64,000 nt of DNA from Mesorhizobium carmichaelinearum (GCF_900199455.1 NZ_FZQR01000010.1:246372-310371); one strand, 5' to 3'; shown: positions 8,781-16,276, counted from the first letter of the stretch. Program-made: numbers and translations. Notes: a model not told the origin generated them from the sequence alone.

Positions 8781-8808
8781 GCCATTCATCGTTTCTAGAG
8801 GACCAGGC

Positions 8809-9339
8809 ATGAATTCCATCGAAATCGAAGTGCTGAGCGCAAGTGCGGAAACGCTGGCGATGCTGGCCGACCTGCTGGTCGAAACGGTTGCCGCCGGCGG
8901 TTCGGTCAGCTTCATGCATCCGCTGGCGCCGGAAGCGGCAAACGTATTCTGGGAGAGGTCGCTGGCCGCGGCGGCAAAGGGCGAAAGGGTGGTGCTCGGC
9001 GCCTGGGACGGCAAGGTTCTGGTCGGCACCGTCACCCTGCTACTCGACCTTCCGCCCAACCAGCCGCACCGGGCCGAGATCGCCAAGCTGATGACATCGA
9101 TCGAATACCGGGGCAGGGGTGTGGGAACGCGGCTGATGCGGGCGGCGGAGCGCCTCGCCGTCGAGAACGGACGAACGCTGCTGGTGCTGGATACGGCGAC
9201 GGAAGAGGGCGCTTCAGGCCTCTACGAAAAACTCGGTTTCACCCTGGCCGGCGAAATACCGGACTTTGCGCTGAAGCCGCATGGCGGGCTGACCGGCACG
9301 CTGATCTATTGGAAGCGTGTCGGCGCCACATCGCGATAA
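8809..9339 (+). CDS. GNAT family N-acetyltransferase
   Basis: A 176-residue acetyltransferase of the Acetyltransf_1 type. The acetyl-CoA pyrophosphate-binding motif is in the segment KLMTSIEYRGRGVGTRLMRA, followed by TLLVLDTATEEGASGLYEKLGF, both standard GNAT motifs. The ATG at 8809 follows an AGAGGA box. It is the third gene of a run with the XRE/cupin regulator and the HNGGPPL protein, so an amine or amino-acid substrate sensed by the cupin domain is plausible but unproven. It converges on the lysR gene with only 8 bp between stop codons. Confidence 0.9.
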   Translation: MNSIEIEVLSASAETLAMLADLLVETVAAGGSVSFMHPLAPEAANVFWERSLAAAAKGERVVLGAWDGKVLVGTVTLLLDLPPNQPHRAEIAKLMTSIEYRGRGVGTRLMRAAERLAVENGRTLLVLDTATEEGASGLYEKLGFTLAGEIPDFALKPHGGLTGTLIYWKRVGATSR

Positions 9340-9347
9340 AGCCCCGG

Positions 9348-10235
9348 TCAGGCCGAGGTCCCTCTGGCGAGGTGCCTCAGCAGCCACTGGCGGAAATCCT
9401 GCTCGGCGCTGGTCAGGCGTGCGGTCGACGCTTTGGTCAGGAAATGGCCCGAGGTGCTGGAGAGTTCGAAATCGGAAAGCGGCACCAGGCTCCTGTTCTT
9501 GAGTGCTGCGTCGACAAGCGGCCGCGAGCCCAGAAGCACGCCGGCCCCGGCGCTCGCCGCTTCCAGCGCCGCGACGAAACTGTCGAAGCGGTGCGATCGC
9601 TGGGGGTGGCCGGCCCGTCCGGCGGCGGCGAACCATTCCGCCCACATTTCGCGCGCGCCGGCGACCAGAAGCAGCGGCAGGGCTGTCCAATCGGCGGCGC
9701 CGGCAAGGGCCGGACTTGCCACCGGCACGAGCCGCTCGGCGGTCAGCCTGTCGGCCTCGCGTCCGGGAAAGAACCCGTTGCCGAAGCGGATGTCGAGCGC
9801 GGAACCCGGCAAATCATAGTCGGTCGGCCGATGGATGGTAACCAGATCGAGCTGGATGCGCGGCAGCGCCGCGGCGAGGTCGGGCAGCGCAGGGACCAGT
9901 ATCAGCAGGGCGAAGGAGATCGGTACCCGGATCGACACGGTCTGCACGGCGCGCGGCTCGAACAGTTCCGTCGTGCTGCTGGAGATGGTGGCAAAGGCGG
10001 ACTGGATGTGCGGCAGGTAGGCCGCACCCTCCGGCGACAGCGCGACGCCACGCGCCAGCCGCGAGAACAGACGCGTCTTCAACCGGTCCTCGATCAGCCG
10101 GATATGCTGGCTGACGGCGGCTTGGGTCAGGCCGAGTTCGGCCGCTGCCGCCGTGAAATTCGACAACCGCGCCGCCGCCTCGAAACTGCGCAGCCAGTCG
10201 AGCGGAGGCAGAGTGGGAATGGGTTTTCGAGGCAT
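9348..10235 (-). CDS. LysR-family transcriptional regulator (GcvA-like), divergent from tmpAB
   Basis: A 295-residue LysR regulator. The N-terminal winged HTH reads LDWLRSFEAAARLSNFTAAAAELGLTQAAVSQH, and the substrate-binding domain runs from about residue 95 to 285. The PLDWLRSFEAAAR opening resembles the GcvA/AmpR branch. It lies divergent from the tmpA-tmpB pair with a 120-bp shared control region, the classic arrangement in which a LysR protein regulates the neighbouring operon and its own gene. The inducer would then be a trimethylammonium phosphonate or its product; this is inference from gene order. Confidence 0.92.
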   Translation of the reverse strand: MPRKPIPTLPPLDWLRSFEAAARLSNFTAAAAELGLTQAAVSQHIRLIEDRLKTRLFSRLARGVALSPEGAAYLPHIQSAFATISSSTTELFEPRAVQTVSIRVPISFALLILVPALPDLAAALPRIQLDLVTIHRPTDYDLPGSALDIRFGNGFFPGREADRLTAERLVPVASPALAGAADWTALPLLLVAGAREMWAEWFAAAGRAGHPQRSHRFDSFVAALEAASAGAGVLLGSRPLVDAALKNRSLVPLSDFELSSTSGHFLTKASTARLTSAEQDFRQWLLRHLARGTSA

Positions 10236-10250
10236 TAGAAATTTATGGTC

Positions 10251-10260
10251 TTTGGCCAAA
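10251..10260. promoter_or_regulatory. Palindrome in lysR-tmpA control region
   Basis: A perfect 10-bp palindrome, TTTGGCCAAA, in the AT-rich 120-bp region between lysR (start 10235) and tmpA (start 10356), 15 bp upstream of the lysR start codon. An ATAA-N6-TTAT repeat lies just beyond it at 10266-10279. Either could be a LysR contact site. No binding data are available and the assignment is tentative. Confidence 0.4.
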
Positions 10261-10355
10261 AAATGATAATTTGAGTTATGCCTTTCGCGTGGCCAACATG
10301 CAATCGAAACCCTGCGGATCGGGCTGCGGGGCGTAGAGGACAGGAACGGATCTCC

Positions 10356-11507
10356 ATGCTCACCCACGCGCTGGTTGACGACGAAGGCAGAACGATCGAA
10401 CTTGGCTGGCAAGGCGGGAGGCGCACCCGCTTTCATGCCATGTGGCTGCGCGACAACGCGCTTGACGACGGGACGCGCAGCGCCGGCAATGGCCAGCGGC
10501 TGATCACCATCCTCGACATTCCGGCCGAGACAAGGATCGGCGCGGCCGCGATCAAGGGCGGTGCGCTGGAAGTCAGCTTCGTGCCGGAAGGAAAAACGGT
10601 CAGCTTTCCCGCGCAATGGCTGAGCGCCAACGCCTATGATCGCGACGAACCTCGCGAGCCGGGTTGGACGGGCGATATCGTCCAGCGCTGGACCAAGGCG
10701 ACGATGCAGAATTCGGTGCCGCGCGCCCGATACACGGCGGCCTTTCACAGCCGCAGCGTCCTGCGCGAATGGCTGTCGGCGGTGAGGACCTATGGCTTTG
10801 CGGTGATGGACGGTCTGCCGGCCGAATCCGGCGCGCTGTGCAAGGTCTCCGATCTGTTCGGCTATATCAGGGAGACCAATTACGGCCGCTGGTTCGAAGT
10901 GCGCGCCGAGGTCAATCCGAACAATCTCGCTTACACCAATCTCGGCCTCCAGGCCCACACCGACAATCCCTATCGCGATCCGGTGCCGACGCTGCAGATC
11001 CTGTCCTGCATCGAGAATACGGTGGAGGGTGGCGAGTCGAGCGTGGTCGACGGTTTTGCCGTGGCGGCCGCGCTGCAGGCCGAGAACCCCGAAGGTTTCC
11101 GCCTGTTGAGTTCCTGTCCGGCGCGTTTTGAATATGCCGGTTCATCCGGCGTGCGGCTGCAGGCGAAGCGTCCGATGATCGAGCTCGGACCGGATGGCGA
11201 GCTGATCTGCATCCGCTTCAACAACCGCTCGCTAGCACCTGTCGTCGACGTGCCCTTCGCCGATATGGACGCCTATTATGCCGCCTATCGCCGGTTCGCT
11301 GAGCTGATCGAGGATCCCTCCTTCGAAGTGACGTTCAAGCTGGAAGCGGGCCAGGCCTTCATCGTCGACAACACCCGCGTCATGCATGCCCGCAAGGCAT
11401 TCTCGGGCACCGGCAAGCGCTGGCTGCAAGGCTGTTACGCCGACAAGGACGGCCTGCTGTCGACGCTCGCCGCGATCGAACACAGCTTCAAGGAGGCCGC
11501 GGAATGA
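10356..11507 (+). CDS. tmpA: 2-trimethylaminoethylphosphonate dioxygenase, TmpA-like
   Basis: A 383-residue Fe(II)/2-oxoglutarate oxygenase of the gamma-butyrobetaine hydroxylase fold. Iron ligands are visible as H201 and D203 (LQAHTDNPYRDP) and H354 (RVMHARKAF), with a basic segment beyond for 2-oxoglutarate. The N-terminal DUF971-like domain has NALDDGTRSAGNGQRL, where true gamma-butyrobetaine hydroxylases have zinc-binding cysteines. TmpA hydroxylates C1 of 2-trimethylaminoethylphosphonate. The assignment rests mainly on the overlapping tmpB partner (ATGA overlap at 11504), as in the described TmpA/TmpB pathway of Leisingera. The start at 10356 has an AGGAACGG-type ribosome site. Alternative: a gamma-butyrobetaine or trimethyllysine hydroxylase. 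Confidence 0.85.
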   Translation: MLTHALVDDEGRTIELGWQGGRRTRFHAMWLRDNALDDGTRSAGNGQRLITILDIPAETRIGAAAIKGGALEVSFVPEGKTVSFPAQWLSANAYDRDEPREPGWTGDIVQRWTKATMQNSVPRARYTAAFHSRSVLREWLSAVRTYGFAVMDGLPAESGALCKVSDLFGYIRETNYGRWFEVRAEVNPNNLAYTNLGLQAHTDNPYRDPVPTLQILSCIENTVEGGESSVVDGFAVAAALQAENPEGFRLLSSCPARFEYAGSSGVRLQAKRPMIELGPDGELICIRFNNRSLAPVVDVPFADMDAYYAAYRRFAELIEDPSFEVTFKLEAGQAFIVDNTRVMHARKAFSGTGKRWLQGCYADKDGLLSTLAAIEHSFKEAAE

Positions 11508-12088
11508 GCGGCCAGGATCTGAACGCGGACACCATTGTCGAGTTCATCGCCGACATTTTTGAGCGCCGGGGTGCGGAATCCTATCTCGGCGAGCCGGTGA
11601 CGATGTCCGAGCACATGCTGCAGGGGGCATGGCTGGCGGAGCAGGACGGTGCGCCCGACGCGCTGGTGGCGGCAGCACTGCTGCACGATATCGGCCATTA
11701 CACCAGCGAGTTCGGCACCTATTCGCCCGACGATGTCGAGGACAAGCACCATGACGAGGCCGGCGGCGAGGTGCTGGCGCCGTTCTTCCCGCCTGGCATC
11801 GTCGAATGCGTCAGGCTGCATGTCGCGGCCAAGCGCTATCTCTGCGCCACCGACCCGACCTATTTCTCCAAGCTGTCGCCGGCTTCGGTGCATACGCTGT
11901 CGCTGCAGGGCGGACCGATGAGCGCCGACGAAGTAGCCGAGTTCCGCAAGAACCCGTTCCACGAGGAAGCGGTGCGGGTCCGCATCTGGGACGAGGGCGG
12001 CAAGATCGCGAACATGAAGACGCGAGCGTTTCGCGACTATGTGCCGTTGCTGCAGCGCGTCGTCCACGATTTCGCCAATCGCGCCTGA
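11504..12088 (+). CDS. tmpB: HD-domain mixed-valent diiron oxygenase, TmpB-like
   Basis: A 194-residue HD-domain protein. Automatic annotation often calls these phosphohydrolases, but the sequence matches the PhnZ/TmpB oxygenases, which use an Fe(II)/Fe(III) pair and O2 to cleave the C-P bond of a 1-hydroxyphosphonate. The YLGE segment places Y27 and E30 with the same i, i+3 spacing as the Tyr and Glu of PhnZ. Metal-binding H37, H61-D62 (LLHDIGHY), the His pair in EDKHHDEAGG and H in VRLHVAAKRYL are present. With TmpA it would give glycine betaine plus phosphate. No phosphonate transporter lies beside it, so uptake must be encoded elsewhere. Confidence 0.88.
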   Translation: MSGQDLNADTIVEFIADIFERRGAESYLGEPVTMSEHMLQGAWLAEQDGAPDALVAAALLHDIGHYTSEFGTYSPDDVEDKHHDEAGGEVLAPFFPPGIVECVRLHVAAKRYLCATDPTYFSKLSPASVHTLSLQGGPMSADEVAEFRKNPFHEEAVRVRIWDEGGKIANMKTRAFRDYVPLLQRVVHDFANRA

Positions 12089-12803
12089 CGGCGGTTCATC
12101 ACCAAGAGGAGACAGCCTATGTGTTTCTGCTTCGATGGTGAAAACGCGGTGGCTGGATTCCGACCGGAGAGCTGTCGCGAGCGCCTGACTGACGCTCGCG
12201 CCGAACGACCGGTCCCTTCCCAGCCAGCAAAGTTCGGCGCGGTCGGTTCGTTCGTGCCGCCCGATGCTGGCCACGTTCGCCATATTGCTGTCGGGATGGT
12301 TCGGGAGTATTAGCCACGCCCGACATGCGGCGCTCTTTGCGCCGCACGCCGTATCGACCACACTTTCGAAGGAGGCATGATGAGAACTTGTTCACGCAAT
12401 TCGCGCCTCCACGGCGGTCGAACGGGCTGAGCCGCACCACAGCGGATCCCAATTTCCAGACGATCTGACGACCGCCGAGTTGCTATGTGCGCGGCGGTCA
12501 TTGTCCCACGGCTGCATCGACGCCGCTGATATCAATGAGACGGTGGGAGCCGACACGCCCCGGCCGACGATCGCGGCTGCCTGAAGGCCTGAGATGCGCC
12601 TTTGCAACACTCTTTCATGTCATTGTAAACATTAGAAGAATGTCTCTTGCTCCAAACGGTCTGTGAGCCTAGAGAGCCCGCCCATTCCAACCCGTCATCC
12701 CCAGAGGAGACCTGTCACATGTCACGCCAATCCAGATCGACACATTCCGTGCCGGCGCTGGATTTGCGTGCGGCTGACAGGGTTCCAATCGGGAAGAACG
12801 GCC
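12089..12803. other. Gene-poor stretch with several SD-preceded short frames
   Basis: About 715 bp without a recognisable gene. Three purine-rich ribosome-site-like motifs each precede an ATG: AAGAGGA before 12119 (64 codons), AAGGAGG before the paired ATGs at 12377 and 12380 (17 or 16 codons, ending at 12430), and CAGAGGAGA before 12719 (45 codons). None of the frames resembles a family I know. The stretch could hold remnants of a gene once following tmpB, or leader peptides. Base composition is slightly lower in GC near 12600-12660. Confidence 0.5.
12119..12313 (+). CDS. Short frame with good ribosome site, unrecognised
   Basis: A 64-residue frame beginning MCFCFDGENAVAGFRPE, 30 nt after the tmpB stop and behind AAGAGGAGACAGCCT. 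The ribosome site and its place directly after an operon suggest a real start. The protein has no recognised family, is rich in Arg and Pro, and looks like a start that runs into non-coding sequence. It may be the 5' remnant of a deleted third operon gene. I include it only as a candidate. Confidence 0.2.
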   Translation: MCFCFDGENAVAGFRPESCRERLTDARAERPVPSQPAKFGAVGSFVPPDAGHVRHIAVGMVREY

Positions 12804-12856
12804 ATGGCCATGTCCATGATCCAGCGCAGGCAGGATGCCGAGCGCCAACGCATTGA
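12719..12856 (+). CDS. Short frame overlapping the PcfJ-like start, possible leader
   Basis: A 45-residue frame beginning MSRQSRSTHSVPALDLRAAD behind CAGAGGAGACCTGTCAC. It ends 53 nt inside the PcfJ-like gene in another frame. The overlap could couple its translation to that gene. There is no family match that I recognise, and the ribosome site may instead be chance. Confidence 0.25.
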   Translation: MSRQSRSTHSVPALDLRAADRVPIGKNGHGHVHDPAQAGCRAPTH

Positions 12857-13961
12857 AGCATATCAAGCATCGCTGCGGCGGGTGTCCGCCATGCCACGTC
12901 CGGCTCCGGATTTCGAGCGGGCGATCGAGGAAGCACACCGCGGCTTCGGCATGGCGGTTCGCGACGGCAGGTTATGGCGTCCGAAGCTGAAGACGCGCGA
13001 CCCCGCACGTTTGCGGCTGGCGGCAGCGCGTCATCTCTTTGCCCTCTACCCGGTCCCCGCTGCGCTCGAAGCGATCTGGCTTGACGGTTCGGGGCTCGAT
13101 GCCGGTGAGATCAAGCTGCGCAAGACCTGGTACATTGTGGCCGCGGGCGGCAACTCGCTCTACAAGGCGGGCGCTAATGCGTGGCTGTCGCGCAAGGAGG
13201 TGCATTGCTTCCTGAACGTGGCTGGCGACGTTGGCTTCGACGAGGCGTTCTGGTTTGCGATCGCGCGGTCTTACACCGAGGATTGCGGGCTGGCTGCACG
13301 ACTTGCGCGCACGAAAATTGTGCGCACGCCGCGCGGCGATCTGGCTTTCTGGCGCGAGGTGGTTCGCTTCTTCTGCGAGCACCCTGCCTCGAAGGAGGAG
13401 ATCGACGACCTCAGCGACTATATCGCCGCCATGCATCGGCGCGACAAAGCGTACAGCCTGAAGGGCCGCACGCTTGCCTCGCTGAACCGGCAGATGTCGG
13501 TTTGGCATCGCGACCTTGCCGCGATCGAACGCATCGAGGCGATGCGCCGGCGTGCCGCCGCGCGGGCTCAGCCGGTCGCCGGCGAACCGGCGCAGAACAA
13601 CGCATGGGCCGGCTCGCGCCTGCAGGACTGGGAATGGGCTCCGCCGCCGAAGGAAGCGAAGGCGCATGGCGAGTGGTTCTCCATCCGCCAGTTGAAGACG
13701 GCGGAGGACCTCGTTGCCGAGTCGAGGGCGATGCATCATTGCGTGTCGTCCTATGCGACCAAATGCATTGCCAGCTATGCCTCGATCTGGGCCCTGCGGC
13801 GCAAGGCGCTCGGCAAGATCGAGCGGCTGCTGACGATCGAACTCGATCCACAGCACCGGGCGGTGCAGGTGCGCGGTTTCGGCAATCGTCTGGCTACGCC
13901 GGATGAGCGCAAGATCCTCGAGCGTTGGGCCAAGGCGAAGGGCGTGACGCTGCGTGACTGA
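12804..13961 (+). CDS. PcfJ-like domain protein
   Basis: A 385-residue protein starting MAMSMIQRRQDAER behind GGGAAGAAC; the frame is open back to 12663 but that part is not protein-like. The C-terminal third contains the PcfJ-type signature: AMHHCVSSYATKC, a short helix, RLLTIELDP and VQVRGFGNRLATPDE. PcfJ was named from an enterococcal conjugative plasmid, but related proteins are widespread on chromosomes and phages, and the biochemical function is unknown. The remainder is a helical, basic region. No conjugation genes accompany it. A GC-rich terminator follows closely. Confidence 0.75.
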   Translation: MAMSMIQRRQDAERQRIEAYQASLRRVSAMPRPAPDFERAIEEAHRGFGMAVRDGRLWRPKLKTRDPARLRLAAARHLFALYPVPAALEAIWLDGSGLDAGEIKLRKTWYIVAAGGNSLYKAGANAWLSRKEVHCFLNVAGDVGFDEAFWFAIARSYTEDCGLAARLARTKIVRTPRGDLAFWREVVRFFCEHPASKEEIDDLSDYIAAMHRRDKAYSLKGRTLASLNRQMSVWHRDLAAIERIEAMRRRAAARAQPVAGEPAQNNAWAGSRLQDWEWAPPPKEAKAHGEWFSIRQLKTAEDLVAESRAMHHCVSSYATKCIASYASIWALRRKALGKIERLLTIELDPQHRAVQVRGFGNRLATPDERKILERWAKAKGVTLRD

Positions 13962-13966
13962 ATAGA

Positions 13967-14004
13967 GACCCCGCGCGGGAGATGCCGCGCGGGGTCATAC
14001 TTTT
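13967..14004. terminator. Intrinsic terminator after the PcfJ-like gene
   Basis: A perfect 12-bp stem (GACCCCGCGCGG at 13967-13978 with CCGCGCGGGGTC at 13985-13996) and a 6-nt loop, then TTTT at 14001. It lies between convergent genes and may serve both, although the U-run is weak. Confidence 0.85.
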
Positions 14005-14046
14005 CTCATTGCCGATGGGGGATGGCGGACCTCCCGAGCTTACCGG

Positions 14047-15849
14047 CTATCCCTTGTGGTGCACCGTCTGCAGCCCGTAGACCGGCGTCGGCAGTCCGGC
14101 ATGCCTGGCTTTCAGCTGCAGCGACAGGAACTGCGAATAGTGGCGCGACTGGTGCAGATTGCCGCCATGGAACCACAATGACTCCTGCTGCGTCGGCTTC
14201 CACATGTTGCGCAGCTCGCCTTCCCAGGGGCCGGGATCCTTGGTGGTGTTGGAGCCGAGGCCCCAGCATTTGCCGACCTTGTCGGCCGTTTCGCGCGAGA
14301 TCAGATCGGCGGCCCAGCCGTTCATCGAGCCGTAGCCGGTGGCGTAGACGATGAGGTCCGCGGGCAGTTCCGATCCGTCGCTGAGCACAACCGAATGCTG
14401 CTTGATCTCTTCGACGTCGACCCCGCTCTTCAGCTTGATCGAACCATCGATGATAAGCTGGGAGGCGCCGACGTCGATATAATAGCCGGAGCCGCGCCTG
14501 AGGTACTTCATGAACAGGCCGGACTCGTCGTCGCCCCAGTCGAGCATGAAACCTACCTTTTCCAGTCCCTTGTAGAACGCCGCGTCGCGTTTCTTCATCT
14601 CGGCATAGGCCGGGATCTGGAACTCGTGCAGGATCTTGTAGGGCAGCGAAGCAAAAATCAGATCGGCCTTGGCCGTGGTGATGCCGTTCTGCACTGCCTG
14701 CTCCGAATAGAGCGAACCCAGTCCGATTTCCATCAACGTGTCGGATCTGGAGATATGGGTGCTCGAGCGCTGCACCATGGTGACGTCGGCGCCGGCTTCC
14801 CATAGGGCGGCGGCGATGTCATGGGCGGAATTGTTGGAGCCGATGACAACGGCCTTTTTGCCGGCATAGGCGTCTGGGCCAGGGTGCTTCGAGGAGTGAT
14901 GGTGGTCACCCTTGAAGGTCTCCATGCCCTTGAATTTCGGCAGATTGGCCTTGCCGGATTGTCCGGTCGCCAGCACCAGCTGCTTCGGCTTCAGGGTGAT
15001 GTCCTTGCCGTCGCGGTGGACGACGACCGTCCACTCCTTCTTCTTGTCGTCATAGGAGGCGCTCTTGGCCTCCGTCGAGGACCAATAGTTCAGTTCCATC
15101 ACCTTGGTGTACATTTCCAGCCAGTCGCCGATCTTGTCCTTGGGCGAGAAGACCGGCCAGTTCTTGGGGAAATCGATGTAGGGCAGATGGTCGTACCAGA
15201 CCGGATCGTGCAGGCAGAGCGACTTGTAGCGCTTGCGCCAGCTGTCGCCGGCCCGCTCGTTCTTCTCGACGATGATGGTCGGGACGCCGAGCTGCCGCAG
15301 CCTTGCGCCGAGCGCGATGCCGCCCTGGCCGCCGCCGATGATGAGCGTGTAGGGCTGCGTCTTGAAGCCGAGCTCGGCGGCTTCCTTCTCGCGCTCTTCC
15401 TTCCATGTCGGACGGTTCTTGCCCGAGCCATGCTTGGCGCCCATCGGCCGCGCGAAGCCAGCCGGTTCCTCATGGCCTTTCAATTCGGCCATGGTGGTCA
15501 GCAGCGTCCAGATCTTGCCGTCCTTCAGCCTGATATGGCCAAAGCCGCGCGCCAGTTCGGTCTCGAAACTGATCCAGCCCTCGATCAGCCCGCCGCTCTC
15601 GGTCGCGTCCTCACCCTTGGCGAGCGTCCAATGCGACGGCTTTGTCTTCGCCAGCTGGCTTTCCAGCATGTCGCGCACCTGCTCCCGGCCTTCCATGGTC
15701 TTGATGTTCCAGGTGAAGGTGACGAGGTCGCGCCAGTAGCAATCCTCCTGGAAACAGCCGACGGCCTTGTCGATGTCATTGGTGGCGAGAGCGCCGCCGA
15801 ACTTGTCGAGCAGGTCGGACAGTTTCTTGCTTGGGGCCTTGTCGAGCAT
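14047..15849 (-). CDS. Flavin-containing NAD(P)H monooxygenase with N-terminal NTF2-like domain
   Basis: A 600-residue fusion. Residues about 8-125 form an NTF2/SnoaL-like domain (SDLLDKFGGALATNDIDKAVGCF ... YWRDLVTFTW). Residues about 165-595 form a flavin monooxygenase resembling plant YUCCA enzymes. The FAD-binding IIGGGQGGIALGARL is at about 170-184, the NAD(P)-binding VVIGSNNSAHDIAAAL lies mid-protein, and ATGYGSMNG is the conserved ATG motif near the C-terminus. It would hydroxylate a soft nucleophile or oxidise a ketone; the substrate is unknown. It is a single gene with its promoter in the region shared with the divergent ilv leader. Confidence 0.88.
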   Translation of the reverse strand: MLDKAPSKKLSDLLDKFGGALATNDIDKAVGCFQEDCYWRDLVTFTWNIKTMEGREQVRDMLESQLAKTKPSHWTLAKGEDATESGGLIEGWISFETELARGFGHIRLKDGKIWTLLTTMAELKGHEEPAGFARPMGAKHGSGKNRPTWKEEREKEAAELGFKTQPYTLIIGGGQGGIALGARLRQLGVPTIIVEKNERAGDSWRKRYKSLCLHDPVWYDHLPYIDFPKNWPVFSPKDKIGDWLEMYTKVMELNYWSSTEAKSASYDDKKKEWTVVVHRDGKDITLKPKQLVLATGQSGKANLPKFKGMETFKGDHHHSSKHPGPDAYAGKKAVVIGSNNSAHDIAAALWEAGADVTMVQRSSTHISRSDTLMEIGLGSLYSEQAVQNGITTAKADLIFASLPYKILHEFQIPAYAEMKKRDAAFYKGLEKVGFMLDWGDDESGLFMKYLRRGSGYYIDVGASQLIIDGSIKLKSGVDVEEIKQHSVVLSDGSELPADLIVYATGYGSMNGWAADLISRETADKVGKCWGLGSNTTKDPGPWEGELRNMWKPTQQESLWFHGGNLHQSRHYSQFLSLQLKARHAGLPTPVYGLQTVHHKG

Positions 15850-16073
15850 AAGTTTTCCTCCGTGAAATCCTGGCCGTCGTGGTGGCTCCTCCCGAGCCAG
15901 ACGATTAAGTATCGGCAGAGAGGACGGCGTTCGTCACGCCCCACCATAGTTTCGCGTGGCTTCAAGGACTTATCCGGAAAATGCTGCTTGCGAGCCGGTC
16001 TGGGTTTGCGTGATGTGGGCACGATGCAGTGTCCATCGCGAAATCGTGACGGCCATTTGTCGAATTGCGGAGC

Positions 16074-16133
16074 GCCTTCATCGCCGTCGCGATTTTTGCC
16101 GTTGCCTTCATCGCCGTCGCGATTTTTGCCGTT
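16074..16133. repeat. Two perfect 30-bp tandem repeats upstream of the ilv promoter
   Basis: The 30-bp unit at 16074-16103 (beginning GCCTTCATCGCCGTCGCG) is repeated exactly at 16104-16133. The end of the second copy supplies the first bases of the TTGACA box of the putative ilv promoter, so the repeat abuts it directly. It may be a binding-site duplication or a recent slippage product. Confidence 0.9.
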
Positions 16134-16160
16134 GACAGGGCGCCTTGCCCGCCCGTAGTG
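16132..16160 (+). promoter_or_regulatory. Putative promoter of the ilv leader and ilvIH
   Basis: A consensus -35 box TTGACA at 16132-16137, then 17 nt, then GTAGTG at 16155-16160 as a poor -10 match. Transcription would start a few bases before the leader ATG at 16170, giving a nearly leaderless mRNA. The perfect -35 and the distance support it; the -10 is weak. Confidence 0.6.
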
Positions 16161-16169
16161 TCCGCGACC

Positions 16170-16220
16170 ATGAAAAAGGCACTCATTCTCGTAGGAAGGC
16201 GCGTGGGCAAGGCGGTGTAA
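16170..16220 (+). CDS. ilvL: Branched-chain leader peptide of the ilv attenuator
   Basis: A 16-residue frame, MKKALILVGRRVGKAV. Six residues are Leu, Ile or Val, with the run LILV at positions 5-8. It lies 134 nt upstream of ilvI and is followed by a U-rich terminator hairpin, which is the layout of ribosome-mediated attenuation of branched-chain synthesis. A GGCGG-TGTAA-CCGCC hairpin spans its stop codon (16211-16225). No Shine-Dalgarno is visible, in keeping with the leaderless design known for trpL in Sinorhizobium. The peptide is too short to be found by length-limited gene callers. Confidence 0.8.
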   Translation: MKKALILVGRRVGKAV

Positions 16221-16254
16221 CCGCCGGGCGAAAACCTCCCATGCGCAACACACA

Positions 16255-16276
16255 GGCTCCCTCGGGGGCCTTTTTT
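16255..16276 (+). terminator. ilv attenuator (intrinsic terminator)
   Basis: GGCTCC (16255-16260), a CTCG loop, then GGGGCC (16265-16270) and six Ts. It lies 34 nt after the leader peptide stop and 78 nt before ilvI, so it would block transcription when the leader is translated to the end. CCTCCC at 16235-16240 can pair with the G-run of the terminator arm and may be part of the competing structure. Confidence 0.8.

Noticed and set aside
14821..16158. 445-residue plus-strand frame ending near the ilv leader
   Set aside because: Antisense to the flavin monooxygenase; the 3' end runs into the tandem repeats without any domain.
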